From Kyrpidia spormannii (GTDB taxonomy: Bacteria > Bacillota > Bacilli > Kyrpidiales > Kyrpidiaceae): a stretch of 64,000 nt of DNA. Numbering within the stretch: position 1 is the stretch's first letter; each line of letters begins with the position of its first letter. A program made the position numbers and the translations under genes. The stretch covers positions 124,001 to 188,000 of the forward strand of contig NZ_CP024955.1 of NCBI RefSeq assembly GCF_002804065.1, read 5' to 3'. Positions 31,993-43,008 of this stretch are shown here, piece after piece. The notes under the pieces are model-generated. The model was not told where the DNA came from. It saw only the letters and a program-made list of their open reading frames with translations, and searched no databases.

Positions 31993-33279
31993 ATGTTCCA
32001 AACTATCGCGGGCATCTGGAAGGCCCGGGATCTCAGGAATCGGGTGCTGTTTACCCTCGGCATTCTCGCTGTATTTCGAATCGGGTCGTTCATCCCAGTG
32101 CCGAGCGTAAACGCCACGGTTCTCAAACAACTCGGGGAGAACCCCGTGTTTGGATTGTTAAACACCTTTTCCGGCGGTGCTCTGCAGAATTTCTCGCTCT
32201 TTGCGATGAGTATCACGCCGTATATCACCGCTTCCATCATCGTACAACTGTTGTCGATGGACGTGATTCCGCGATTCGCGGAATGGGCCAAGGAAGGGGA
32301 GCACGGAAGGCGCCGCCTGGCCCAAGTGACGCGTTACTTGACAGTGGTGTTAGGATTGATACAGGCGGTGGGCCTGTCGATTTCGTTCAACCGGACATTG
32401 CCAGGTCTGATTGTGAACCCCGGGTTCGAAACTTACGCGTTAATCGCGATCACATTAACGGCTGGAACCGCATTTTTGATGTGGCTCGGTGAGCAGATCA
32501 CGGAAAAGGGGATCGGGAACGGCATTTCCATCATTATTTTCGCCGGGATTGTCGCCCGATTGGAAGGGGCCGTCCGGACCGTTTACCAGAGCTGGTTCTA
32601 CCAACATCCGGACCAACTGTTCCTGAATATCGTGAAGGTCGTCCTCATGTTGGCGGGAATCGTGATTGTGGTGACGGCTGTAATTTTTGTCCAGCAGGGC
32701 GTGCGCCGGATACCCGTTCAGTATTCCAAGCGGGTGGTGGGACGGCGCATGTACGGTGGGCAAACCACCCACATTCCCCTGCGGGTGAACGCGGCCGGCG
32801 TGATTCCGGTCATTTTCGCCACTTCCTTGCTCTTGTTCCCGGCGACCATCGCCCAGTTCTTTCGAGGGCATTGGTTTGCCGACTGGGTGATGACGGTATT
32901 CAGTTATCGTTCGACCACTTATCTGGTCCTGGAGGTTCTATTGATCATCGGATTTACGTTCTTCTATACGTATGTCCAGATCAACCCTCAGCAGTTGGCT
33001 GACCAGATGAGAAAGTACTCCGGCTTCATCCCGGGTATCCGACCGGGTAAAGCCACGGAAGCGTTCATCATCCGAGTGATGAACCGGATCACCTTGGCCG
33101 GTGCCCTGTTTTTGGCGGCGGTGACCGTTTTGCCCATCTTGTTTGGAAATCTCACCGGGCTGAACCTGTACTTTGGGGGAACAGGGCTGTTGATCGTCAC
33201 CGGGGTGGCTCTTGAAACGATGAAGCAAATCGAGAGCCAGTTGTTGCAGCGGCATTACCGGGGCTTTATTCGGTCATGA
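31993..33279 (+). CDS. secY: Preprotein translocase subunit SecY
   Basis: Channel subunit of the Sec translocon. 428 residues with ten predicted membrane helices. Landmarks are RIGSFIPVP, FSGGALQNFSLFAMSITPYITASIIVQLL (helix 2 with the plug region before it), ITEKGIGNGISIIIF and the cytoplasmic FFYTYVQINPQQLADQMRKYSGFIPGIRPG loop. It starts 1 nt after the rplO stop, and GAGGTG inside the rplO end serves as ribosome-binding site. Confidence 0.97.
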   Translation: MFQTIAGIWKARDLRNRVLFTLGILAVFRIGSFIPVPSVNATVLKQLGENPVFGLLNTFSGGALQNFSLFAMSITPYITASIIVQLLSMDVIPRFAEWAKEGEHGRRRLAQVTRYLTVVLGLIQAVGLSISFNRTLPGLIVNPGFETYALIAITLTAGTAFLMWLGEQITEKGIGNGISIIIFAGIVARLEGAVRTVYQSWFYQHPDQLFLNIVKVVLMLAGIVIVVTAVIFVQQGVRRIPVQYSKRVVGRRMYGGQTTHIPLRVNAAGVIPVIFATSLLLFPATIAQFFRGHWFADWVMTVFSYRSTTYLVLEVLLIIGFTFFYTYVQINPQQLADQMRKYSGFIPGIRPGKATEAFIIRVMNRITLAGALFLAAVTVLPILFGNLTGLNLYFGGTGLLIVTGVALETMKQIESQLLQRHYRGFIRS

Positions 33280-34691
<1,412 letters not shown>

Positions 34692-34708
34692 GCGAGGTGG
34701 TGCCGGAG

Positions 34709-35040
34709 ATGGCGAGAGTGCACCCCACGCCTGAGATCGGCGAAATCGTTGAAGTGCGGCAAGGACGAGAGGCCGGTCGATATATGGTTGTGATCGATCG
34801 GTCTGAAGACCGGTGGGTCTGGCTGGCAGACGGGGAAGGTCGAACGGTGGAGCGACCGAAAAAGAAAAATGTCCTCCATGTCCGGCCTACGGGCAAACGC
34901 GCTGGGAAGGTCCTAGAACGGCTTCATACAATGGGAAAGGTGACCGACGCCGACCTGAGATACAGCCTTCGTACCTTTCACCAAGAACAGTCAAAGGATG
35001 CCAGAGAAGACGGCGGAGACGCAGAAAGGGGAGTGGATTG

Positions 35041-35041
<1 letters not shown>
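34709..35041 (+). CDS. KOW-domain RNA-binding protein (L14e/YbzG-like)
   Basis: Small basic protein of unknown exact role, found between map and infA in many Firmicutes. 110 residues. A KOW-type fold is seen in [49 protein letters not shown] choose ATG 34709 because GAGGTGG is 8 nt upstream; a GTG at 34688 that overlaps the map stop is an alternative. Its stop shares a base with the infA start. A ribosome-associated role is plausible from family and position but unproven. Confidence 0.85.
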
Positions 35042-35474
<433 letters not shown>

Positions 35475-35563
35475 TCGGGGGCTCGGCCTCCGGGCCGTGG
35501 GTGTACGAGCCCGGGATGTGCGCATCTCTCACTAATTCCAATGAACTCGAGGAGGTGTAACCT

Positions 35564-35932
35564 ATGGCACGAATCGCTGGTGTGGATCTTCCGCGGGAAA
35601 AACGGGTGGAGATCGGCCTGACGTATATATACGGCATTGGCCGTCCAATGTCGAATCGAATTCTGCGGGAAACAGGGGTGAACCCCGATACCCGAGTCCG
35701 GGATCTCACCGATGAAGAGGTGGCGCGGCTTCGGGAATACATCGACAGGAACCTGAAGGTCGAAGGAGACCTTCGCCGGGACGTGGCGATGAACATCAAG
35801 CGCCTGACCGAAATCGGCTGCTACCGCGGGCTGCGGCACCGCCGGGGGTTGCCGGTGCGCGGACAAAGGACGAAAACGAACGCCCGCACACGCAAGGGGC
35901 CGCGCCGCACGGTGGCCGGGAAGAAAAAATAA
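35564..35932 (+). CDS. rpsM: Ribosomal protein S13
   Basis: 30S head protein that forms a bridge to L5. 122 residues. It begins [27 protein letters not shown], with the helix-hairpin-helix part after it, and ends in the basic [29 protein letters not shown] tail. GAGGAGGTG precedes ATG 35564. Confidence 0.98.
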   Translation: MARIAGVDLPREKRVEIGLTYIYGIGRPMSNRILRETGVNPDTRVRDLTDEEVARLREYIDRNLKVEGDLRRDVAMNIKRLTEIGCYRGLRHRRGLPVRGQRTKTNARTRKGPRRTVAGKKK

Positions 35933-35967
35933 AGTGCAGGATCTAGATGAAAGGAGGACGGGACTCT

Positions 35968-36375
35968 ATGGCAAAACCGAAACGCCGGGCGGCCACCGCC
36001 ACTCGCATGAAACGCCGGGACCGAAAGAACATCGAAGCGGGCATCGCCCATATTCGGTCCACGTTCAACAATACCATCGTCACCATTACCGATGGTGCAG
36101 GAAACGCCATTTCCTGGGCCAGCGCCGGGAACGTCGGATTCAAGGGCTCTCGGAAAAGCACGCCCTTTGCTGCCCAGATGGCCGCTGATTCTGCTGCCCG
36201 GAAGGCTATGGAGCACGGGATGCGAACGGTGGAGGTCTATGTCAAGGGACCGGGAGCGGGACGGGAAGCGGCGATTCGGTCGCTGCAAGCGGCGGGCTTG
36301 GAAGTGAGCCTGATCAAGGACGTGACTCCTATTCCGCACAACGGTTGCCGTCCGCCAAAGCGCCGGCGCGTCTGA
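35968..36375 (+). CDS. rpsK: Ribosomal protein S11
   Basis: 30S platform protein near the E site. 135 residues from ATG 35968 ([17 protein letters not shown]), with AAAGGAGG 10 nt upstream; the ATG at 35947 has none. Core: [43 protein letters not shown], ending in [13 protein letters not shown]. Confidence 0.97.
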   Translation: MAKPKRRAATATRMKRRDRKNIEAGIAHIRSTFNNTIVTITDGAGNAISWASAGNVGFKGSRKSTPFAAQMAADSAARKAMEHGMRTVEVYVKGPGAGREAAIRSLQAAGLEVSLIKDVTPIPHNGCRPPKRRRV

Positions 36376-36398
36376 TTGGGGTACGGAGCAATTCCTTG

Positions 36399-36429
36399 AG
36401 TATACAAATGATCAGGAGGTGTCTATACT
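36399..36429 (+). repeat. Inverted repeat flanking the rpsD ribosome-binding site
   Basis: AGTATA (36399-36404) and TATACT (36424-36429) are exact inverses, with the rpsD Shine-Dalgarno AGGAGGTG (36413-36420) in the loop. The start codon follows at 36433. A six-base pairing alone is weak, so this is only a candidate control element. Confidence 0.35.
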
Positions 36430-36432
36430 AGA

Positions 36433-37059
36433 ATGGCAAGATATACCGGTCCGGTTTGTCGACTGTGCCGGCGGGAGGGCGTCAAGCTCTATCTAAAGGG
36501 CGAGCGCTGCTATTCCGACAAATGCGCCATTGACCGGCGCGGGTACGCGCCTGGTCAGCATGGCCAGGGCCGCCGGAAACAGTCCGAATACGGCATTCAA
36601 CTGCGGGAAAAACAAAAAGCTCGCCGGACTTACGGTGTGCTGGAGAAACAGTTCCGACATTACTATGAAGAGGCGAACCGGCAACACGGGGTCACCGGTG
36701 AGGTGCTCCTCCAGTTGCTCGAGCGGCGCCTCGATAATGTCGTGTACCGGTTGGGGTACGCTGCCTCCCGGGCTGAAGCAAGGCAGTTGGTGCGTCACGG
36801 TCATTTTACGGTGAACGGGCGCCGGGTGGACATTCCTTCGTACCAACTGAAAGAAGGGGACGTTGTGGCCGTGAGGGAAAAGAGCCTGGAATCCCCGCGG
36901 CTCAAAGAGCTGGTAGAGACCGCCGACAGCAGGGCGGTACCTGCGTGGCTCGATCGGGATTCAGCCACGGCTTCCGGAAAGGTCCTCCGTATCCCCACCC
37001 GAGACGAGATTGACACGCCGGTACAGGAGCAGATGATCGTCGAGTTGTACTCGCGGTAA
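36433..37059 (+). CDS. rpsD: Ribosomal protein S4
   Basis: Primary 16S-binding protein and translational autoregulator in many bacteria. 208 residues. The N-terminal zinc site has CRLC and CYSDKC; the S4 RNA-binding motif is [53 protein letters not shown] lies about 12 nt before ATG 36433, a long spacer. In B. subtilis rpsD stands alone, but here it is in the alpha operon as in E. coli. Confidence 0.98.
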   Translation: MARYTGPVCRLCRREGVKLYLKGERCYSDKCAIDRRGYAPGQHGQGRRKQSEYGIQLREKQKARRTYGVLEKQFRHYYEEANRQHGVTGEVLLQLLERRLDNVVYRLGYAASRAEARQLVRHGHFTVNGRRVDIPSYQLKEGDVVAVREKSLESPRLKELVETADSRAVPAWLDRDSATASGKVLRIPTRDEIDTPVQEQMIVELYSR

Positions 37060-37060
37060 T

Positions 37061-37082
37061 GCCGGGTAAAGTTCCACCCGGC
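37061..37082 (+). repeat. Hairpin between rpsD and rpoA
   Basis: Perfect 7-bp stem GCCGGGT (37061-37067) / ACCCGGC (37076-37082), immediately after the rpsD stop, without a T-run. It could be an RNA processing or stability element that sets rpoA level relative to the ribosomal genes. Confidence 0.45.
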
Positions 37083-37140
37083 TCTCGGCCGATCGCCGCG
37101 AACCGGACTGTCGAGATGGTCGAGAAGGAGGGTCACGTGG

Positions 37141-38085
37141 ATGATCGAAATGGAAAAGCCGCGATTGGAAACGGTCGAGATCAACGAGTCCGGGACCTAC
37201 GGCAAGTTTGTGATCGAGCCGCTTGAGCGTGGCTACGGTACCACCTTGGGCAACGCTTTGCGGCGCATCCTGTTGTCGTCGTTACCCGGGGCTGCCTGTA
37301 CGTCGGTCAAGATCGACGGGGTACTCCACGAATTTTCGACCATTCCCGGGGTTGTGGAGGACACGACGGAGATCATTCTGAACTTGAAACACCTGGCCTT
37401 GAGGATCCATTCGGATGAGGAGAAAACCCTCATCATCGACGCCGAAGGCGAGGGGGAAATCAAGGCCGGGGACATTCAAGCCGATTCGGATGTGGACATC
37501 CTCAACCCCGATTTGCATATCGCCACTTTGGCGGAAGGGGCGCGGCTGTACGCCGAGATTAAAGCCGCCCGGGGGCGGGGTTATGTACCGGCGGACCGGA
37601 ACAAAAACGAGGAGCAGCCGATCGGCGTCATTCCCATGGATTCGATTTTTACTCCGATCAGTCGGGTGAATTACAGTATCGAAAACACCCGGGTCGGCCA
37701 GGTGACCGATTATGATAAATTGACCTTTGAAGTGTGGACGGACGGAAGTATTCGACCTGACGAGGCGGTCAGTTACGGGGCCCGGATCCTCACCGAGCAC
37801 CTCACCCTGTTTCTCGGCCTCACCGATCAGCCCCGGGCCGGCGATGTGTTGGTGGAACGGGACGAGCAGCGCCGGGAAAAGGTGCTCGACATGACTATCG
37901 AGGAGTTGGACCTCTCAGTCCGTTCCTACAACTGTCTCAAACGGGCGGGAATTAACACCGTGGCCGAATTGTGCTCGAAAACCGAAGAGGAAATGATGAA
38001 AGTCCGCAATCTCGGCCGAAAGTCCCTGGAAGAGGTTCAAGAGAAACTGGCCGAGTTGGGCTTGGCCTTACGCAAAGAAGAATAA
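37141..38085 (+). CDS. rpoA: DNA-directed RNA polymerase subunit alpha
   Basis: Scaffold for RNA polymerase assembly and contact for UP elements and activators. 314 residues. N-terminal domain: [56 protein letters not shown]. The C-terminal domain begins near residue 250 ([23 protein letters not shown]), with the DNA-contact [23 protein letters not shown] precedes ATG 37141. Confidence 0.98.
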   Translation: MIEMEKPRLETVEINESGTYGKFVIEPLERGYGTTLGNALRRILLSSLPGAACTSVKIDGVLHEFSTIPGVVEDTTEIILNLKHLALRIHSDEEKTLIIDAEGEGEIKAGDIQADSDVDILNPDLHIATLAEGARLYAEIKAARGRGYVPADRNKNEEQPIGVIPMDSIFTPISRVNYSIENTRVGQVTDYDKLTFEVWTDGSIRPDEAVSYGARILTEHLTLFLGLTDQPRAGDVLVERDEQRREKVLDMTIEELDLSVRSYNCLKRAGINTVAELCSKTEEEMMKVRNLGRKSLEEVQEKLAELGLALRKEE

Positions 38086-38114
38086 GGTCGGCAAAAAGAA
38101 GGGAGGGAGTACCG

Positions 38115-38480
38115 GTGTCGTATCGAAAGCTGGGAAGATACTCGTCAGCACGCAAAGCGCTCTTCCGCAGCCTGGTCACAGATTTGTTCATGTATGAGCG
38201 CATTCGCACCACTGAAGCAAAGGCGAAAGAAGTGCGCAAAGTGGCGGAGAAAATGATCACCTTGGCAAAACGGGGGGATCTTCACGCCCGGCGCCAGGTG
38301 GCGGCTTTCGTCTATAAAGAGACGGCAGACGAAGACACGAATCAGGATGTGGTGCAAAAGTTGTTCAGCGAGATTGCACCCCGGTACCAGGAACGTAACG
38401 GCGGCTACACCCGCATCCTGAAGCTGGGTCCGCGCCGGGGGGACGCTGCGCCCATGGTTTACCTTGAACTGGTGGAATAA
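38115..38480 (+). CDS. rplQ: Ribosomal protein L17
   Basis: 50S protein by the tunnel exit and last gene of the alpha operon. 121 residues from GTG 38115 ([25 protein letters not shown]), with GGGAGGGAG upstream. It ends [26 protein letters not shown] terminator follows. Confidence 0.97.
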   Translation: MSYRKLGRYSSARKALFRSLVTDLFMYERIRTTEAKAKEVRKVAEKMITLAKRGDLHARRQVAAFVYKETADEDTNQDVVQKLFSEIAPRYQERNGGYTRILKLGPRRGDAAPMVYLELVE

Positions 38481-38505
38481 TTGTTTCTGACAACAACCGC
38501 GCGGG

Positions 38506-38538
38506 CGAGGTTTGTCCTCCGGGGGCAAGCCTCGTTTT
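38506..38538 (+). terminator. Intrinsic terminator after rplQ
   Basis: CGAGGTTTG (38506-38514) pairs with CAAGCCTCG (38526-38534, one G-U) and TTTT follows. It ends the alpha operon. The ecfA1-ecfA2-ecfT genes that follow rplQ in B. subtilis are not here. Confidence 0.8.
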
Positions 38539-38601
38539 CCGTATGCTTTGGGTGAGATACCCGGACGCTCCAGGCCCACCGGCTAGGAAAGGGGCGCGGC
38601 G

Positions 38602-39435
38602 GTGTACGTTAAGGCGAAGGTGGCTTACGATGGGACCGATTATCACGGATTCCAGCGTCAACCCGGCCTGAGAACAGTTCAGGGGGTGCTGGAAGGGGCC
38701 TTAGGGGAGTTGGCCGGCCGGGAGATTTCGATTGCCGGGGCGGGGCGGACAGATGCCGGAGTGCACGCCCGGGGACAGGTGGTCGCCTTCGAGTGGCCGG
38801 GACCGATTCCCTGGCAGCGATTAGAGCGGGTTTTGCTTCGGCGGCTACCGGAAGATCTGGTGGTATCCAATCTTGAACCGGCGCCGGAGTCCTTTCACCC
38901 GCGTTGTTCCGCAGTGGGCAAATGCTATCGTTACACCCTGGATCAAGGGGTGTATCCCTCAGTGTTTCTTCGTCGCTATGCGTGGCACGTACCGACTCAG
39001 ATGGATCTGGGGTCGATGCGCCGGGCGGCCCTCGCGGCTGCAGGGACTCACGATTATACCAGCTTTTGCGCCGCCGGCACTCCGGTACAGAACAAGGTGC
39101 GGACGGTATACGCCATCCGCCTGGCCGAGGAGCCGCCTTTTGTCCACCTTTACGTGTTTGGCAACGGCTTTCTGTACCAGATGGTCCGCATCCTGGTCGG
39201 AACCCTGGTGGAGGTGGGGCTCGGGAAGCGATCGGTAGAGTCTATCTCCGGGATTTTGGCCGCCCGGGATCGTCGGGCGGCGGGAGTGACGGCCCCTGCG
39301 AAAGGGCTGACCTTGTGGGACGTGTACTATGAGACGGGCGATTTCACCCGAGCTTGGAGCGGTTTTCTTGACTTGACTGCGGCAGCTCAGTACAATGAGC
39401 ATGGAGTTTTCGGCCCATGGAACCACGAGGGTTGA
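38602..39435 (+). CDS. truA: tRNA pseudouridine synthase A (positions 38-40)
   Basis: Isomerises uridines 38-40 of the tRNA anticodon arm. 277 residues from GTG 38602 (VYVKAKVAYDGTDYHGFQRQPGLRTVQG). The catalytic aspartate is in AGRTDAGVHARGQVVAF, and later motifs are KCYRYTLDQG and GNGFLYQMVRILVGTLVEVG. It is somewhat longer at the C-terminus than many homologues. It leads the truA-rplM-rpsI group. Confidence 0.96.
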   Translation: MYVKAKVAYDGTDYHGFQRQPGLRTVQGVLEGALGELAGREISIAGAGRTDAGVHARGQVVAFEWPGPIPWQRLERVLLRRLPEDLVVSNLEPAPESFHPRCSAVGKCYRYTLDQGVYPSVFLRRYAWHVPTQMDLGSMRRAALAAAGTHDYTSFCAAGTPVQNKVRTVYAIRLAEEPPFVHLYVFGNGFLYQMVRILVGTLVEVGLGKRSVESISGILAARDRRAAGVTAPAKGLTLWDVYYETGDFTRAWSGFLDLTAAAQYNEHGVFGPWNHEG

Positions 39436-39461
39436 AATGATAGGGCGGAGGGAAACAGTTC

Positions 39462-39914
39462 ATGCAAACGACATTCATGCAGAAAAAGGAGGACGTGAAA
39501 CGCCGGTGGTACGTGATTGACGCGACCGGGCAGACGGTAGGCCGTTTGGCCTCGGAGATTGCCGTCATTCTGCGCGGAAAGCACAAGCCCGAGTATACGC
39601 CTCACGTGGACACGGGAGATCACGTTGTTGTCATCAACGCGGATAAAGTCGTGTTTACGGGTAAAAAGTGGACGGATAAACTGTATCGGCGGCATTCCGG
39701 CTATCCCGGCGGGTTGAAAGAGATGCGGGCCAAGGACGTCCTTGCCCGATATCCCGAACGCATTCTGTATTACGCCGTAAAAGGCATGTTGCCACACAAT
39801 CCGTTGGGCCGAAGTCAGTTGAAGAAATTGAAAGTGTACGCCGGTCCGGAGCATCCTCACGAAGCCCAGCAGCCCGTTCCGTGGCAGCCCGGAACGGTGA
39901 GAGGAGGGAAGTGA
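39462..39914 (+). CDS. rplM: Ribosomal protein L13
   Basis: Early-assembly 50S protein. 150 residues from ATG 39462 with GGAGGG upstream. Core: [49 protein letters not shown] and the C-terminal [30 protein letters not shown]. Confidence 0.97.
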   Translation: MQTTFMQKKEDVKRRWYVIDATGQTVGRLASEIAVILRGKHKPEYTPHVDTGDHVVVINADKVVFTGKKWTDKLYRRHSGYPGGLKEMRAKDVLARYPERILYYAVKGMLPHNPLGRSQLKKLKVYAGPEHPHEAQQPVPWQPGTVRGGK

Positions 39915-39919
39915 CGCCT

Positions 39920-40312
39920 ATGGCACAGGTGCAATATTGGGGAACCGGGAGACGGAAGGAGTCTGTCGCCCGGGTGCGGCTTTACCCTGGGGATGGGCAG
40001 ATTCTGATCAACCGCCGGCCATTGGAAGAGTATTTTGGCCTTGAGACGTTGAAATTAATGGTAAAACAACCGCTAATTCTCACGGACAGCCTGAACCGCT
40101 ACGACGTTCACGTGAATGTAAAAGGCGGCGGGATCTCCGGTCAGGCCGGGGCCATCCGTCACGGCATTGCCCGAGCCCTTCTGAAAGTCGATCCCGACCT
40201 TCGCACGCCGCTGAAAAGGGCGGGATTGTTGACCCGGGATCCCCGCATGAAGGAGCGCAAGAAGTACGGGTTGAAAAAAGCCCGCCGCGCTCCCCAGTTC
40301 TCCAAACGTTAA
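39920..40312 (+). CDS. rpsI: Ribosomal protein S9
   Basis: 30S protein whose C-terminal tail touches P-site tRNA. 130 residues from ATG 39920 ([21 protein letters not shown]). It has [21 protein letters not shown] and the universal tail ending [15 protein letters not shown] is 11 nt upstream, 5 nt after rplM. Confidence 0.97.
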   Translation: MAQVQYWGTGRRKESVARVRLYPGDGQILINRRPLEEYFGLETLKLMVKQPLILTDSLNRYDVHVNVKGGGISGQAGAIRHGIARALLKVDPDLRTPLKRAGLLTRDPRMKERKKYGLKKARRAPQFSKR

Positions 40313-40317
40313 CCACA

Positions 40318-40353
40318 AGCCCGTCGGCGCCGAAGCGTCACGGGCTCTTTTTT
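40318..40353 (+). terminator. Intrinsic terminator after rpsI
   Basis: AGCCCGT (40318-40324) pairs with ACGGGCT (40340-40346), then C and six T to 40353. Confidence 0.9.
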
Positions 40354-40383
40354 GCGGCGAAAGGCAGAGCATTCTTGTTGTCG

Positions 40384-40413
40384 TTGTCTTTTCCTGAAGC
40401 AGTAGGGTACAAT
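40384..40413 (+). promoter_or_regulatory. Probable sigma-A promoter of mrp
   Basis: TTGTCT (40384-40389), 18-bp spacer, TACAAT (40408-40413). It is placed between the rpsI terminator and the mrp ribosome-binding site AAAGGAGGG. Confidence 0.6.
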
Positions 40414-40435
40414 GCCCTAAAGGAGGGCGAGAGCC

Positions 40436-41530
40436 ATGGCTGCACTGACAGAGAAGACGGTGTTTGATGCGCTGCGGCCCATCCAAGATCCGGAAGCGCA
40501 TCGCAGCATTGTCGACCTCGGGATGGTTCGAAAAGTGGAGATTGACGGCGGATTCGTCACTGTTGAAGTGGCGTTAACGATTAAAGGGTGTCCTTTGCAT
40601 ACGGTGATTCAAGATGAAGTGGAAAAGGCGGTTCGCAACCTGCCGGGGGTGACCGATTGTCGAGTGATTCTGGCGACGATGACCGGCGAGGAGCGGGCCC
40701 GGTTCCGGGATGTGCTCCAAGGGGGCACCGGGGCTGAACGGTCCCAGGGGGTTGAAGGTGTACCGCCCTTATTGCGGCCCAATGTACAGACCCGTTTTGT
40801 GGCGGTTACCAGTGGCAAAGGTGGAGTTGGAAAATCCACGGTGACGGCGAACCTCGCCCTCGCCTTGGCCCGGGACGGTTACCGGGTGGGCGTAATCGAC
40901 GCAGATATCTACGGGTTCAGCATTCCGGGCCTGTTTGGAGCGGCAGATCGAAAACCGACCGTGATCGATGAGTTGATCATGCCGGTCCAGGCCGAGGGTG
41001 TCAAGATTATGTCGATGAACTTTTTTGTCCCAGAGAATACCCCCGTGATCTGGCGCGGACCGATGCTGGGCAAGATGCTGCGAAATTTCTTTGCCGAAGT
41101 CCACTGGGGGGACCTGGACGTTATGCTGCTTGATCTTCCTCCCGGCACTGGCGATGTCGCCTTGGATGTCCATCAATTGTTGCCCAAAGCCGGGGAGTTG
41201 ATCGTGACCACTCCGCAACGCAACGCCGCAGACGTGGCCGTGCGGGCCGGCATGATGGCGAAAAAGACCGGCCACGAAATTCTGGGCGTTGTGGAGAACA
41301 TGGCCTATCGGGTGTGCCCCCATTGCGGTGGCCGGGATGAACTCTTTGGCCGGGGCGGAGGCCAGCGGGTAGCGGACGAGCTTAAGGTCAAAGTGCTGGC
41401 CCAGATTCCGCTACAGCCAGAAACCCTTGGGGGGACCGGCCTTTACGAGCCCGATACCCCCGCGGGTCAGGCTTTCGACGATTTGGCGAAGATTGTGGGG
41501 GGGCTGGTGTCCGCCGGGTTAGCCGGTTGA
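40436..41530 (+). CDS. mrp: Mrp/ApbC-type P-loop ATPase (Fe-S carrier; SalA in Bacillus)
   Basis: ParA/MinD-superfamily ATPase. Family members carry iron-sulfur clusters, and B. subtilis SalA also acts as a regulator. 364 residues. An N-terminal MIP18/DUF59 domain (about 1-90) is followed by the deviant Walker A SGKGGVGKST at 126-135, then DADIYGFSIP, LDLPPGTGDVALD and a CPHC pair near residue 295 that may hold the cluster. It precedes gerD, as in B. subtilis, but cwlD, which lies before it there, is absent. Confidence 0.93.
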   Translation: MAALTEKTVFDALRPIQDPEAHRSIVDLGMVRKVEIDGGFVTVEVALTIKGCPLHTVIQDEVEKAVRNLPGVTDCRVILATMTGEERARFRDVLQGGTGAERSQGVEGVPPLLRPNVQTRFVAVTSGKGGVGKSTVTANLALALARDGYRVGVIDADIYGFSIPGLFGAADRKPTVIDELIMPVQAEGVKIMSMNFFVPENTPVIWRGPMLGKMLRNFFAEVHWGDLDVMLLDLPPGTGDVALDVHQLLPKAGELIVTTPQRNAADVAVRAGMMAKKTGHEILGVVENMAYRVCPHCGGRDELFGRGGGQRVADELKVKVLAQIPLQPETLGGTGLYEPDTPAGQAFDDLAKIVGGLVSAGLAG

Positions 41531-41636
41531 AGCGAGCCGTCTTGGACAAGGCGCGGAGGGGGGCATCCCATCAGGCAGACAGGAAGGGCCGACACGCGGG
41601 GGGCTGGGCCGTGCCTGCTTCCTGGGGCCGCCCGGT

Positions 41637-42314
41637 TTACCCTCCGCCCATATCTTGACTTTGTTGATCCTGATCCCCGCCGCCCCCGGAGGATTGTCCG
41701 CCTCCTTGTTGCTGGCCGCCCTGTCCCCCTTGTTTGCCTTGCCCGGCCTGAGGACCTACTTCCCGTACGGCCTGTTTCAGGCTATCCGTAAAAAGCAGTC
41801 GAAAACTCGGATTCTGAAGGGCCTCCTGCATTACCTTCATGGTTTGCTGGCGGTAGGGCGGGGAAGACATGAGGCTCAGGATTTGCTTTTGAAAGTCCGG
41901 GCTTTTCATCAAATCGAGCATCATCTGCTGGTATTCGGGGTCTTTCATGAGATCTTTCAACAACTGGCGATGTTGCTCCTTCAAGGCGTCAGCCAAAGCT
42001 TTTGCGAACTGGGGTTGCTGAAGTTGTTGTTGCAGCAAGTTTTTGTTCTCGCCCTGGGTAAGGGCGGTGGTGAGGGCTTTTTGCATATCGGAATCGGACA
42101 GGATCAGAGAGCGTTTGAATTCTTGGCTCTGAACCGTTTGGCGCAGGGTATCCATTCCTTCCTTAGAGTGGAGAATATCCAGCACCATACTCTTGGTTTC
42201 TTGATAAGGGGGCTGTCCCTGCTGGGGCTGAGGACCGGACGATCGTGCACATCCTCCGGCCAGGGTTGCGGCACACAGGCCCAGAAGGAACATCCATCGC
42301 CACCTGCGTCTCAT
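41637..42314 (-). CDS. gerD: Spore germination protein GerD, lipoprotein
   Basis: Inner-membrane lipoprotein of the spore that clusters germinant receptors. 225 residues. A signal peptide (RRRWRWMFLLGLCAATLAGGC) has a lipobox ending AGGC, slightly unlike LAGC. A helical, Gln-rich core follows (KDPEYQQMMLDLMKSPDFQKQILSLMSSPPYRQQTMKVM), then a Gly/Gln tail. The minus-strand ATG at 42314 has GGAGGGAGGTGA upstream. A sigma-G-like promoter lies just before it. The arrangement with mrp upstream and kbaA divergent is that of B. subtilis. Confidence 0.9.
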   Translation of the reverse strand: MRRRWRWMFLLGLCAATLAGGCARSSGPQPQQGQPPYQETKSMVLDILHSKEGMDTLRQTVQSQEFKRSLILSDSDMQKALTTALTQGENKNLLQQQLQQPQFAKALADALKEQHRQLLKDLMKDPEYQQMMLDLMKSPDFQKQILSLMSSPPYRQQTMKVMQEALQNPSFRLLFTDSLKQAVREVGPQAGQGKQGGQGGQQQGGGQSSGGGGDQDQQSQDMGGG

Positions 42315-42345
42315 CGACCGTTCACCTCCCTCCGGTCATCAGTTG

Positions 42346-42375
42346 TAATATGGGCGGGCAAACGGTCGTTATTCG
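42346..42375 (-). promoter_or_regulatory. Sigma-G-type promoter of gerD
   Basis: On the minus strand CGAATA (42375-42370) and CATATTA (42352-42346) are separated by 17 bp. They match the sigma-G patterns GHATR and CATNHTA. The -10 is about 30 nt from the gerD start codon. In B. subtilis gerD is expressed in the forespore under sigma-G. Confidence 0.72.
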
Positions 42376-42406
42376 AGACTTTGCTGGGAAGAAAGAGGAT
42401 GCGGCT

Positions 42407-42997
42407 GTGAATCTTCAGAGATTGTTTTTTCTCATCGGCACCACAGTGATTCTGGGCGTGTTCGCGGGGGCAATTGCTGCTCTTGTAACCAACATCGACC
42501 CGCTGCATGGGGCGATTGTCGGGGGGTTTATCAGCGCGACCAGCCTCATGGGGCTGTGGGCTTATTTAACGTTGAATTACCTGATTCAAGGCTTTCTTCC
42601 CCGGGCTTTTTGGAATGCCGTCCAGCTCTTCCTTGTGGTGGTTGTCGCGGTGGATCTGGTCTATGCCCGCTACCTGGCAGCCGGGGGAGCGGGAGGGTGG
42701 ACACCTTATGTCACTTACGCCCTTTTTCCCTTGATTTGGGCCTTGGTGGCGGCCGGAGTTCGGGCCTTTATATCGGGAATCCGGGCTTTTATCCCCGGCT
42801 TCTTTTATCTGTTCGTATTTACCGTTGTGGAGTGGTTTCCGGCGTTGAAAGCGGGGACGGGAATGCCGACTCTCCAGATCGGCATCATTCTTCTGGTGTG
42901 CAATACGTACTTGCTATTCGTCCTGCGCCGCCTCACTGCACATCCCGCCGCCCCTTCCAAGAACGCGCGACGGGATATCCAGCCGGATCCTCGGTAA
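42407..42997 (+). CDS. kbaA: KinB-signalling pathway activation protein KbaA
   Basis: Polytopic membrane protein needed in B. subtilis for KinB phosphorelay signalling at the onset of sporulation. 196 residues with six predicted membrane helices. Conserved stretches are LWAYLTLNYLIQGFLPRAFWNAVQLFLVVVVAVDLVYARY and FIPGFFYLFVFTVVEWFPAL. The start is GTG 42407 with GAGGAT 6 nt upstream; the frame stays open upstream across the gerD promoter but is not family-like. A terminator follows. Confidence 0.87.
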   Translation: MNLQRLFFLIGTTVILGVFAGAIAALVTNIDPLHGAIVGGFISATSLMGLWAYLTLNYLIQGFLPRAFWNAVQLFLVVVVAVDLVYARYLAAGGAGGWTPYVTYALFPLIWALVAAGVRAFISGIRAFIPGFFYLFVFTVVEWFPALKAGTGMPTLQIGIILLVCNTYLLFVLRRLTAHPAAPSKNARRDIQPDPR

Positions 42998-43008
42998 TGT
43001 TTCGGACG

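Noticed and set aside
41531..41636. CAGGAAG/CTTCCTG pairing between mrp and gerD as a shared terminator
   Set aside because: The arms are about 30 bases apart, the loop is GC-rich and no T-run follows on either strand, so termination cannot be supported.
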